DNA from: an uncultured Clostridia bacterium
GTDB lineage: Bacteria > Bacillota > Clostridia > Oscillospirales > Acutalibacteraceae
Assembly (NCBI GenBank): GCA_947593615.1
Contig: CANQDR010000021.1
Coordinates: 1 to 42,623 of the forward strand
DNA length: 42,623 nt
Reading direction: 5' to 3'
The notes beneath the pieces were generated by a model. It was not told the origin of the DNA. It saw only the letters and a program-made list of their open reading frames with translations, and did not search any database. Positions 18,074 through 26,266 of this stretch are shown here, in pieces. Numbering within the stretch: position 1 is the stretch's first letter; each line of letters opens with the position of its first letter. Position numbers and translations under genes: made by a program.

Positions 18074-18844
18074 CTATTCACATATTTTGTCAAAATCGAT
18101 TCTCGGAAACACCTCTAATTTTCCGCCTCTTGTTGCGTTATATATTTTTACACCTATTTTATCACAATACTCTTTTACTTCTTTATACGCCTGAGTAGTT
18201 GCCTCCAGATTTGGAATCATTTTCTTTTCCATTGTTTTTGCATAATCTTCATCAAAATAATCCTTTACACTGTTATCGACAATTATCTTGCCGGAATTAT
18301 CTATAGTTTTACTGTAGCTGTGATCAACTCCTAAAAGATAAATATCTTTATACCCCATATATGTTGCAAGTTGAATACAGGTAGTTGTTACCGTGCCCTT
18401 GCCTACAACATTTTCTGCTATATTTTCGGAGAATTTGATTTTATCAGAGAAACTCTGCAAAAAATATTTTGCACTGTTAATATTTATATTATAATCCCAA
18501 TGATAGTTAATCGGAATAAATTTATTTTTAAGATTTGATTCATTTATTTTTTGCTGTATATCTTTTAGTACCAATAAATCCTCACATACATAATACTCTG
18601 GACGCCATACTGTTTTATCAAATAATTTCAAAATATTATTAGAAGCAAAACACGGAATAGCATTTTTATGTAAAATCGTTAAATCATCAACAGACAGGCT
18701 TGGCCCGTTGCCGATTACAAAACAATTTTCATTTTTTGCACTGTTCTTAAATTCTGTCAAACATTTTCCGTATTTGCTGTTTTGAAAATGCTTTGCAGTA
18801 TGATTATGTCTTCGGATTATAAAAGATTTAATGGGATGTATCAT
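18074..18844 (-). CDS. DUF115/MptE-like protein, possible sialyltransferase-like glycosyltransferase
   Basis: The 256-residue protein has FVIGNGPSLS (42-51), a FASNNI...RPEYYVCED stretch (67-89) and YMGYKDIYLLGVDHSY (162-177). These are the hallmarks of DUF115 (6-hydroxymethylpterin pyrophosphokinase MptE-like) proteins, which share a Rossmann-like fold with GT42 sialyltransferases. The motility-associated Maf proteins of Campylobacter carry DUF115 and act in nonulosonate transfer. In this cassette, next to a CMP-sugar synthetase, a glycosyltransferase using the CMP-sugar is the best guess. Its ATG overlaps the end of the flippase gene by four bases, so the two are translationally coupled. 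A folate-type role is very unlikely here. Confidence 0.75.
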   Translation of the reverse strand: MIHPIKSFIIRRHNHTAKHFQNSKYGKCLTEFKNSAKNENCFVIGNGPSLSVDDLTILHKNAIPCFASNNILKLFDKTVWRPEYYVCEDLLVLKDIQQKINESNLKNKFIPINYHWDYNININSAKYFLQSFSDKIKFSENIAENVVGKGTVTTTCIQLATYMGYKDIYLLGVDHSYSKTIDNSGKIIVDNSVKDYFDEDYAKTMEKKMIPNLEATTQAYKEVKEYCDKIGVKIYNATRGGKLEVFPRIDFDKICE

Positions 18845-20406
18845 AATTCTATATCACCTTTTCTATCTTTTTTCTTAAACTTGTTCAATATACTCGTTGC
18901 AGGCTTTCTGAAAATATCCTTTTCATAGTCATTCATTACTTTTTTCCAATTCAAAAATACAAATATAATTGTATAAACTGCAATACCTATGAAAAGTAAA
19001 ACCCAGTTATTTAAATCTATGAATGATAGCAAAATAAGTGATATTACAGTCATTATAACAGGAATTACGAATTGTTTAACAACATTCCTCCAAAAACGCG
19101 GAATATCAAGACACATTTTCTTCCAATAGTACCAGTTCATTATAAAGCCTTGACCAAATACATTTGCTAATCCCGTAACCAAAGCAGCACCAACGATTCC
19201 AAAATTATTTACTAATATTATAGTACCAATAACATTTATAACTGCAATCAAAAGATAAACAAGCGATCTGAATCTATGCTTATTTCTGGCTACAATTACA
19301 TTCAGTGCAACGCTTTGCATTAAAGGTACACAAGCAGGGATCATTGTAACAATGGCCACCCAGTATGCTTCATTATATCCGGACCCTACCCATAGTTCTA
19401 TAAATTGTCTGCCAAATACAATAAAACCTGAACACACTATGCCTACTATATAACTCTGTATTCTTCCTATCTGTATCAGCAAGTCAGATAATTCTGTATT
19501 ATCATTTTTGCCGAAAACCATCTGATTAACCCTTGGTGTAAGAACATTGCTTATTCCAATAGAAAAATTTAGCATCATGGAATTAAAAGTTACGCCAATA
19601 CTATATATTGCAACACCTGTTGTAGCAAGAGCCGGAATGGCTCCGATTATGAGTGTATCTGTAGTATTGTAAAGCTGATTTACAATATTTCCAACAAACA
19701 CCCAAAATGAAAATACCAGAAGCTCTTTTAAAAGAGATTTCGGCATTTTATTATATCTAGCCCTTATGCCAATAAACCGACGGGTATACACATAATACAC
19801 AATTCCAACAATAATTGAAATTACCATTCCGGATACCGCCATGCCGATTGAAGCAAAACCAAAATAAAGAACAATAATATTGACAACAGGAATAACAACT
19901 GTTATAAGTATATTTATAAACTGAAGAAAAATAAATCTTTCATAACAGGAAACAACGGCACTATATGGTGATACTATAAAGCTAAATGCAGTTTGTATAG
20001 TTAAAATAAAGACAAGTATCTGCATTTTTTCTATCTGACCGTCACCTGTCAACGAATCAGAATAAATAAGTCCAATATTAGCAGCAATAACTATGCCTGC
20101 AAAAATTGTAATTGCTGCAATTACAGAGAAAATAATATTAAAAAGACCAAGCATATTTTCTTCGCCTTCTTTATTTCCCTCTGCACGGTACTTCGTCAAA
20201 TATCTGACAATAGCTGAACCTATACCAAAAGAAATCAATGATAAGTAACTTGTTACACTAGTTGCCAGCCTATATAAACCATACTCATCGTTTCCAAGTA
20301 ATCCAAGCATAATTGGAGTATAGAACATAGGAATCAATGTACCAATACCCATATTTATATATGATAATAAGGCACCTAATTTAAGTTGACTTTTTTGTGT
20401 TGACAT
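18841..20406 (-). CDS. wzx: Polysaccharide flippase (Wzx, MOP/MATE-like)
   Basis: This 521-residue integral membrane protein has about 14 hydrophobic segments and the N-terminal LGALLSYINMGIGTLIPMFY segment of the oligosaccharide-flippase branch of the MOP superfamily. Wzx flips the undecaprenyl-linked repeat unit from the cytoplasmic to the outer face of the membrane, where the EpsG-like polymerase would act. The long cytoplasmic tail ends in a Lys-rich stretch. The start ATG has AAGGAGAAAG upstream. A 124-base gap separates it from the GT2 gene above, with no convincing promoter. Confidence 0.9.
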   Translation of the reverse strand: MSTQKSQLKLGALLSYINMGIGTLIPMFYTPIMLGLLGNDEYGLYRLATSVTSYLSLISFGIGSAIVRYLTKYRAEGNKEGEENMLGLFNIIFSVIAAITIFAGIVIAANIGLIYSDSLTGDGQIEKMQILVFILTIQTAFSFIVSPYSAVVSCYERFIFLQFINILITVVIPVVNIIVLYFGFASIGMAVSGMVISIIVGIVYYVYTRRFIGIRARYNKMPKSLLKELLVFSFWVFVGNIVNQLYNTTDTLIIGAIPALATTGVAIYSIGVTFNSMMLNFSIGISNVLTPRVNQMVFGKNDNTELSDLLIQIGRIQSYIVGIVCSGFIVFGRQFIELWVGSGYNEAYWVAIVTMIPACVPLMQSVALNVIVARNKHRFRSLVYLLIAVINVIGTIILVNNFGIVGAALVTGLANVFGQGFIMNWYYWKKMCLDIPRFWRNVVKQFVIPVIMTVISLILLSFIDLNNWVLLFIGIAVYTIIFVFLNWKKVMNDYEKDIFRKPATSILNKFKKKDRKGDIEL

Positions 20407-20530
20407 TACTTTCTCCTTATGGCATTTTGTTTTGGCTTTTATAATTCACGTATAATTTCTACAAAACATAATTTGCCTTTTCTGCATTTACAATTATATT
20501 AATATACATAAATTCTTTATACAACGGTGT

Positions 20531-21403
20531 TTATAAAAATAAAAACTTGCGTGTTAATTTATTCGGTATTTTTACTTTTATTAAATAATAACAATTATAA
20601 ACATTTGCCATAAACTTATAAAAGTTCCTATCCTTTTTATTTTTTTTGCAAGCCCTTAATCTATTTAAATGAGAATATAAATAATATTTCTGCAATAAAT
20701 CTAATTTCCCGAATGAAGGTAAATTTGAAATAACTACCTCCTCACAAATATCATTTATTTTTTCCTTTTTTTCAGTGCTTGTTAAAGCTCCATCGTGCCA
20801 TCTGTATTGATATAATGTTTCTCGTATATTGGACACATCAAATCTGGCAAAAATTCTTAACCAATAATCATAATCTTCTACTAAAAATCTTTTATCATTA
20901 TAGTCGCCAACTGTATTATATACTTTTCTGGTATACATAAAGCATGCGCCAACAAAATTACCGCCGATAATTGATTTTTTATAATCCTTGGGCGCCTTTA
21001 TTATTTCAACAACATTACCATTTTCATCAATAACATCACATGTAGCAAAAACAAAATCAGTTTGTTCAATTTGTAATGTATTTACCATTTTTTCAATTGC
21101 TGTAGGAAGGTATAAATTATCATCAGATGTCCATGTAAGGAACTCTCCTTTTGATAATGAAAAACCTCTGTTAAGACCTTTTGGAAGTTTTAAATTTTTT
21201 TCATTTTTATAATACTTTATTCTGGCGTCTTTTTTTACATATTCATTTGCAATTTCTGCAGTATGATCGGTTGAACAGTCATCAATAATAATAAGTTCCC
21301 AATTCTTATAGGTCTGACTTATAATACTACCTATACTCAAACGCATATATTTTTCACCATTATATATCGGTAAAACTATTGATACTAACCCATTTTCACT
21401 CAT
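20531..21403 (-). CDS. GT2-family glycosyltransferase
   Basis: This 290-residue GT-A glycosyltransferase has SIVLPIYNGEKYMRLSI at 8-24, the nucleotide-binding IIIDDCSTDHT around 38-48 and a TSDDN metal-binding motif (DxD equivalent) near residue 92. Then VEDYDYWLRI around 177 gives the acceptor-side ED motif. The family adds single sugars from nucleotide-sugar donors to the growing lipid-linked unit in the cytoplasm. It overlaps the preceding UDP-GlcNAc 2-epimerase gene by four bases, which hints at use of a HexNAc donor, but the donor cannot be read from the sequence. Confidence 0.9.
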   Translation of the reverse strand: MSENGLVSIVLPIYNGEKYMRLSIGSIISQTYKNWELIIIDDCSTDHTAEIANEYVKKDARIKYYKNEKNLKLPKGLNRGFSLSKGEFLTWTSDDNLYLPTAIEKMVNTLQIEQTDFVFATCDVIDENGNVVEIIKAPKDYKKSIIGGNFVGACFMYTRKVYNTVGDYNDKRFLVEDYDYWLRIFARFDVSNIRETLYQYRWHDGALTSTEKKEKINDICEEVVISNLPSFGKLDLLQKYYLYSHLNRLRACKKNKKDRNFYKFMANVYNCYYLIKVKIPNKLTRKFLFL

Positions 21404-22497
21404 AAACTATTCTCCAACACATCAACAATTCTCTTGCATGCAAAGCCATCCCCATAAGGATTTGAAGCTCTGCTCATGCTTTCATATTCTTCCTCATTAG
21501 TTAAAAGTTTTTTAAATTCATTATAAATAACTTCTTCATCCGTCCCAACAAGTTTTAATGTGCCTGCTTTGATTCCTTCAGGACGCTCGGTGGTATCTCT
21601 CATAACAAGTACAGGTTTACCAAGCGAAGGTGCCTCCTCTTGAATTCCACCGCTATCTGTTAAAATTAAATAACTTCTTGATAAAAAGTTGTGAAAATCA
21701 AGTACATCAAGTGGCTCAATAATATGTATTCTGTCATCATTTCCCAGCTCCTCATCAGCAGCTTTTCTTACAATGGGATTCATATGAATTGGATATATCA
21801 CTTTTACATCCGGCGTTTCATCTACAATTTTTCGAATTGCTCTAAACATATTATGCATTGGTTCTCCAAGATTTTCACGCCTGTGAGCCGTAAGCATAAT
21901 AAGGCGACTACCTTTAGCCCAATCAAGTTCTGAGTGATTGTAATCATCTCTGACTGTTGTTTTCAAAGCATCGATAGCTGTGTTTCCCGTCACATATATG
22001 CTGTCGGGACTTTTTCCTTCTCTAATCAAATTTTCTCTGGATAATTCTGTAGGTGAAAAATTATATTTTGCAACAATACTAACTGCTTGTCTGTTAAACT
22101 CCTCAGGATATGGAGAATAAATATTATATGTACGCAATCCCGCTTCGATATGTCCAACAGGTATTTGTAAATAAAAACAAGCGAGCGCTGTTGCAAACGT
22201 AGTTGATGTATCGCCGTGAACAAGTACAACATTCGGTTTTTCTGCATATAGAACTTCCTTAATGCTGTTAAGAATATTTGTTGTAATATCGAATAATGTC
22301 TGCTTATCCTTCATAATTGACAAATCGTAATCAGGAACTACGTCAAAAATGTTCAAAACTTGGTCCAGCATCTGTCTGTGTTGCCCTGTAACACAGACCT
22401 TAGTTATTATATTTTCTCTTGTTTTTAGTTCATTAACGAGCGGACACATTTTTATTGCTTCCGGACGAGTACCAAATACAACCATTACTTTTTTCAT
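21400..22497 (-). CDS. wecB: UDP-N-acetylglucosamine 2-epimerase (non-hydrolysing)
   Basis: WecB/MnaA interconverts UDP-GlcNAc and UDP-ManNAc. The 365-residue protein is of standard length, with VFGTRPEAIKMCPL (7-20), TGQHRQMLDQ (37-46), HGDTSTTFA, HIEAGLRTYNIYSPYPEE, AHRRENLGEP and the conserved DSGGIQEEAPSLGKPVLVMR stretch around 281-300. No wecC (UDP-ManNAc dehydrogenase) is in the window, so UDP-ManNAc is probably used as such or fed to another route. It lies three genes upstream of the CMP-sugar cassette, so a ManNAc-derived acceptor aldehyde for the aldolase is conceivable. That link is inference. Confidence 0.96.
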   Translation of the reverse strand: MKKVMVVFGTRPEAIKMCPLVNELKTRENIITKVCVTGQHRQMLDQVLNIFDVVPDYDLSIMKDKQTLFDITTNILNSIKEVLYAEKPNVVLVHGDTSTTFATALACFYLQIPVGHIEAGLRTYNIYSPYPEEFNRQAVSIVAKYNFSPTELSRENLIREGKSPDSIYVTGNTAIDALKTTVRDDYNHSELDWAKGSRLIMLTAHRRENLGEPMHNMFRAIRKIVDETPDVKVIYPIHMNPIVRKAADEELGNDDRIHIIEPLDVLDFHNFLSRSYLILTDSGGIQEEAPSLGKPVLVMRDTTERPEGIKAGTLKLVGTDEEVIYNEFKKLLTNEEEYESMSRASNPYGDGFACKRIVDVLENSL

Positions 22498-22620
22498 TTC
22501 ATACCATTTCCTATTTTGTTTCTAATATTATATTTATTACAACGATTTACTGTGGTTTTTTTACAACCTTTACAGTTTCAAATTAACACCAGATATAATA
22601 AAATTATGGGTATATTTTTC

Positions 22621-23601
22621 TTAAAACCCTACTCCTGTCATACTTCTGATTTTACAGCAAAACATAAAACATTTATTTGCAAAAGAAAACCAAAAATGAT
22701 TTTTCCCTTTTACTGTATCTATTTCGCTTTTAGTTAATTTGCAATTGCTCACATATACTTTAATTATTTTTTTTGCCCTTCTTTTTTCCTTACCATGTAA
22801 AAATTTCATTGCGGATTGACACGCAAAAATACATGAACCAAACAAATCTATCTTCGATTGAACAGATATGCTGGGAAATTTATTTTCAATATATTTTTGA
22901 CGCTCTTCTTTTGCTTCTAATGCATCAAGTCGTCGTATATTAAATTTATTCCCCATTATGCTGCTCTCACGCTGCAAATAGTAGTACATTAATTTTTTAA
23001 TTTTCGTAACCCTTTTTGCTTGTCCAAAAACCTGATAAGTCCAAAATTCGTCCTCATTAAGCTTTCCTTTTTTAAAAGGGATAGGTAAAACTATAGTAGA
23101 CCTGTATAACTTATTCCAAACATGTTGGCGAAATTCATTTTCTGCTATCAGCATTGATAAGCCATCTTGCGTATCAAATGTTTCAACTTTAAAATCGTTC
23201 TCATTTTCATTCTCTTTAGGATCTTTATTTTCAAAAATCTTTATTACATCACACTCTACAATGTCACTGCTTTCATACTTCATAGTATTATAAAGTGTCT
23301 CTATGAAATCTAAAGAAATATAATCATCACTGTCAATAAATGAAATATATTCTCCGGTCGCAACACTCATACCTGCATTTCTTGCATCGGAAAGCCCGCC
23401 ATTTTCTTTATGTATAACTTTTATTCTGCTGTCTTTGATTGCATACTCATCGCATATCTGAGGGCAGTTATCAGGTGATCCGTCATTAACCAATATTATT
23501 TCTAAATTTTTGTACGTTTGATTTACTATGCTTTCAATACATTTGATAAGATATTTTTCAACATTATAAATCGGAACTATCACACTGACTTTTTCTTCCA
23601 T
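22621..23601 (-). CDS. GT2-family glycosyltransferase
   Basis: The 326-residue protein has the GT2 core: VIVPIYNVEKYLIKCIESI (8-26), ILVNDGSPDNC, then GGLSDARNAGM and FIDSDDYI, whose DSDD supplies the metal-binding DxD. LNEDEFWTYQVF near 180 is the acceptor-side motif. The C-terminal 70 residues are Lys- and Cys-rich without a clear membrane segment. It starts ten bases below the next GT2 gene and is co-transcribed with it. The high similarity of its N-terminal domain to the neighbouring GT2 suggests an old duplication, but the C-terminal halves differ, so the acceptors probably differ. Confidence 0.92.
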   Translation of the reverse strand: MEEKVSVIVPIYNVEKYLIKCIESIVNQTYKNLEIILVNDGSPDNCPQICDEYAIKDSRIKVIHKENGGLSDARNAGMSVATGEYISFIDSDDYISLDFIETLYNTMKYESSDIVECDVIKIFENKDPKENENENDFKVETFDTQDGLSMLIAENEFRQHVWNKLYRSTIVLPIPFKKGKLNEDEFWTYQVFGQAKRVTKIKKLMYYYLQRESSIMGNKFNIRRLDALEAKEERQKYIENKFPSISVQSKIDLFGSCIFACQSAMKFLHGKEKRRAKKIIKVYVSNCKLTKSEIDTVKGKNHFWFSFANKCFMFCCKIRSMTGVGF

Positions 23602-23610
23602 AATATCCTC

Positions 23611-24600
23611 TTATTGTTCTGGATCTAATTTTTTCACTCGGATTTTATCGTATAAACGGTAGGCACCAACATATATATGCGGACAAAATCGAAACATAAA
23701 GACTCTTATTCTGTCTTTTTTACTTATATACAATCCTTTTTTATAACTCTCCACAATTCTTGATTTTGTTTCTTGCTTTTCTTTTTTACTGTATCTATTT
23801 TTATCAGCAAAAAGATATGCTGCATAAAGTCCCAGTAAACTATTAAGCATTCGTCGTCTTGCAACTTCTTCATATGGCTTTCCAATGCTTTTTTTTAAAA
23901 TCTTTTCTGCTACATATAAAAATTCCCTGTTAGCTCTTACAGGATCCGCAGAGTGAGTTGAACTGTCAGGATTTGCCACATAATTTAAAAAAGCTATATC
24001 CGAATATACTGATTTATTTGCCTTTTCAAATAAATAAAAATTAACTAATACATCTTCATTATATTTTATATGTTCGTCAAGCCTTATATTTTCAAAAAGT
24101 GTTGCCCTGTAAATTTTATTCCCAAGAGCACCGCTAAATAGCCTGCCGCCAATCAAACATTCAATAGCCTCATCTTGACTTTGCTCAATTATTTTCTTCT
24201 TGTTTCCTACAGGTACTATACTACCGTCCAGATTAATATTTTTATAGCTGCAATGAACAATATCTGCATCATATTTCTGAATCAAGCCTATAAGATACTC
24301 ATACATTTCAGAATCTACATAATCATCAGAATCAACAAAAGTTATAAAATAACCTGTTGCGTTATCTATACCGACATTTCTTGCATGAGATACTCCGCCG
24401 TTTGGAATAGTTATTAACCTTACTTTTGAATCTTTGTCGGCAATTCTTTGAACTATTTTTTCTGTTTCATCAGATGAGCCATCATTGACTACAATTATCT
24501 CAATGTTAGAATAACTTTGATTTTTTATGCTTAGAACACAGCGTTCAATAGTTTCCTGAGCATTATACGCCGGTACTATTACTGATATTTTTTTATTCAT
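23611..24600 (-). CDS. GT2-family glycosyltransferase
   Basis: This 329-residue GT2 enzyme has VIVPAYNAQETIERCVLSI (8-26), IVVNDGSSDET, GGVSHARNVGI and FVDSDDYVDSEMY with the metal-binding DSDD. YNEDVLVNFYLF near residue 180 is the acceptor-side ED motif. The C-terminal part is basic. It has six bases between it and the StrF-like transferase gene above. The exact sugar is unknown. One of these GT2 enzymes must follow the sugar added by the priming transferase, but order cannot be fixed from sequence. Confidence 0.92.
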   Translation of the reverse strand: MNKKISVIVPAYNAQETIERCVLSIKNQSYSNIEIIVVNDGSSDETEKIVQRIADKDSKVRLITIPNGGVSHARNVGIDNATGYFITFVDSDDYVDSEMYEYLIGLIQKYDADIVHCSYKNINLDGSIVPVGNKKKIIEQSQDEAIECLIGGRLFSGALGNKIYRATLFENIRLDEHIKYNEDVLVNFYLFEKANKSVYSDIAFLNYVANPDSSTHSADPVRANREFLYVAEKILKKSIGKPYEEVARRRMLNSLLGLYAAYLFADKNRYSKKEKQETKSRIVESYKKGLYISKKDRIRVFMFRFCPHIYVGAYRLYDKIRVKKLDPEQ

Positions 24601-24606
24601 AAAACA

Positions 24607-25341
24607 TTACACTTTTCTGTATTTTATTTTTCTGTAAAGGTTTTGAGCAAGTCGTTTTAAAAAATTGGTATATACGTAACCGTTTGTTGTATTTATTACA
24701 TTGTAGTATTTCTTATATTTTATTGCAAGTAAATTTTGTGTTTTAAAATACGCACCATCAGCGTTTCCGTGTGATTTATGCCAAACATTAAGAGGAACTG
24801 CTTTTACCTCCAATCCTGAACAAATATTTGCCTGTAGACACAAGTCCGCTCCATATAAGTGCCATCCGTCACATACTTTTTCGTCAAATTTAATAGTATT
24901 AAAGCAATTTCTGTGACAAGCAATCAAGCACTCATCCAGTGTAAATGCTTTAGTTGGTACTTTTATCGTGTTATATTTATTTTCTTTACTCTTAGGTCCC
25001 TCAAGCATTGATGATAAAATTTTTGTATCTTTATTAAAGTTTTTATCTTCTACACCCGCTGCGCCAAACACAATATTGGGATTTTCAACAGCATAGTCAT
25101 ATATATATTCCAAAACATCATCAGCAAGGAACTCTATGTCTTGATGAAGAAAGACAAGAACCTCTCCTAATGATTTTCCCGCCCCGTAATTAAGAGCTTG
25201 TGCCGCAGAAGAAAATTCAGCTGATGAATTATCAAGCATAACATAATCAATTTCAACATTCTTCTGCCTTTTTGCACTATCTATCATTTCATCCAGAAGA
25301 GTTTTCTTATTATACACCGTAATTAAGGAAATACACTTCAT
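24607..25341 (-). CDS. GT2-like glycosyltransferase of the StrF/Glyco_tranf_2_5 type
   Basis: This 244-residue protein looks like the short GT-A group that includes the StrF-type domain. It has ISLITVYNKKTLLDEMIDS at 4-22, MLDNSSAEFSSAAQALNYGA, then VLVFLHQDIEFL (about 65-76), in which HQD replaces the usual DxD, as is common in this subgroup. The later DGWHLYGADLCLQA block (about 157-170) fits the catalytic region. It is shorter than the neighbouring GT2 enzymes and lacks a C-terminal extension. It lies 15 bases after the beta-propeller gene. Donor and acceptor are unknown. Confidence 0.75.
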   Translation of the reverse strand: MKCISLITVYNKKTLLDEMIDSAKRQKNVEIDYVMLDNSSAEFSSAAQALNYGAGKSLGEVLVFLHQDIEFLADDVLEYIYDYAVENPNIVFGAAGVEDKNFNKDTKILSSMLEGPKSKENKYNTIKVPTKAFTLDECLIACHRNCFNTIKFDEKVCDGWHLYGADLCLQANICSGLEVKAVPLNVWHKSHGNADGAYFKTQNLLAIKYKKYYNVINTTNGYVYTNFLKRLAQNLYRKIKYRKV

Positions 25342-25356
25342 ATCCTGTTCTCCAAA

Positions 25357-26241
25357 TTATTTACGTTTAATTAACAATAATAATTTATAAATTATTCTTA
25401 TAAAAGAGTATTTATAATACTTTAAATCAATTACTTCGAATTTATCGCTAAAATTATATGTATGAATACCTTCAGATTGTTTAGCATTAACTAAATTAAT
25501 TTGCTTCGGAGTTATTTTTTTTACTAATGACTCTTTAAAATTACAAAAGTAATTACTGTCAATTTCTAATATATTAATTGCCTTGCCGTACTCATCAATG
25601 CAGTCCTGAGAAACTCTGTAAAATCGGTTATTAAACTTAAAAAATCTTCCTCCCGGTCTCGCTGTGCTCATATCCGTTTTTAGATTTTTAATATTATTGA
25701 CATTAAAATCATTGCTGCTAAAATCAAGTAAGAGAAGTTCGTTTTTATTTTCAGTATTATTGCTGTCTATCCTAAGTGAAAGAGCATACTTCTTTTCTCC
25801 AATAAATACAGGAGTTGTGTCTACCAGTTTCATTTTTTCGATAATAGGAGGAAGCTTTTCCCACCTATCAGGAAAATCTACAGCTTTGTAAAGATATAAT
25901 GAATTAGATTCATTAGACTCAGGCATCATATATATATTTCCATTATAATCAAAAACAAACGGATATGATAAATGATAATCTTCTGTTATTATTTCTTTAA
26001 ACTCTTCAAAAACAGCTTTTTTTTTGTCATACTTTGAGTAAGCAATAACCCCTCTGCTTAATTTATATGAAAAAAACTCTGCAAATAAATATGTATCACC
26101 ATTATTATCAAACAAAAACGGGTCGGCAAACCATCCCTTTTTCTTACTCTTTATTAATGTAAATTCACTATTATCATTTAAAATAAGTCCGTTTTTTCTT
26201 TTTCTAAACGCCAAAGCCCATGTCTCAATCTTTAGCCCCAT
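25357..26241 (-). CDS. GINT1-N/GH43-like beta-propeller protein
   Basis: The protein (about 294 residues) resembles the five-bladed propeller domain found at the N-terminus of plant glucosamine inositolphosphorylceramide transferase 1 and in bacterial polysaccharide loci. The clearest landmarks are GWFADPFLFDNNGDTYLFAE (about 36-55), SYPFVFDYNGNIYMMPES (about 92-109) and STARPGGRFFKFNNRFYRVS (about 190-209). I prefer the ATG at 26241 (GAGG eight bases upstream) over a GTG at 26250. It has no signal peptide, so it should be cytoplasmic. No glycosyltransferase domain is attached, and the conserved Asp/Glu positions suggest either a carbohydrate-binding module or an unrecognised enzyme. I cannot assign a reaction. 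Confidence 0.65.
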   Translation of the reverse strand: MGLKIETWALAFRKRKNGLILNDNSEFTLIKSKKKGWFADPFLFDNNGDTYLFAEFFSYKLSRGVIAYSKYDKKKAVFEEFKEIITEDYHLSYPFVFDYNGNIYMMPESNESNSLYLYKAVDFPDRWEKLPPIIEKMKLVDTTPVFIGEKKYALSLRIDSNNTENKNELLLLDFSSNDFNVNNIKNLKTDMSTARPGGRFFKFNNRFYRVSQDCIDEYGKAINILEIDSNYFCNFKESLVKKITPKQINLVNAKQSEGIHTYNFSDKFEVIDLKYYKYSFIRIIYKLLLLIKRK

Positions 26242-26266
26242 AATTAGCACCTCAACCTATATATTT

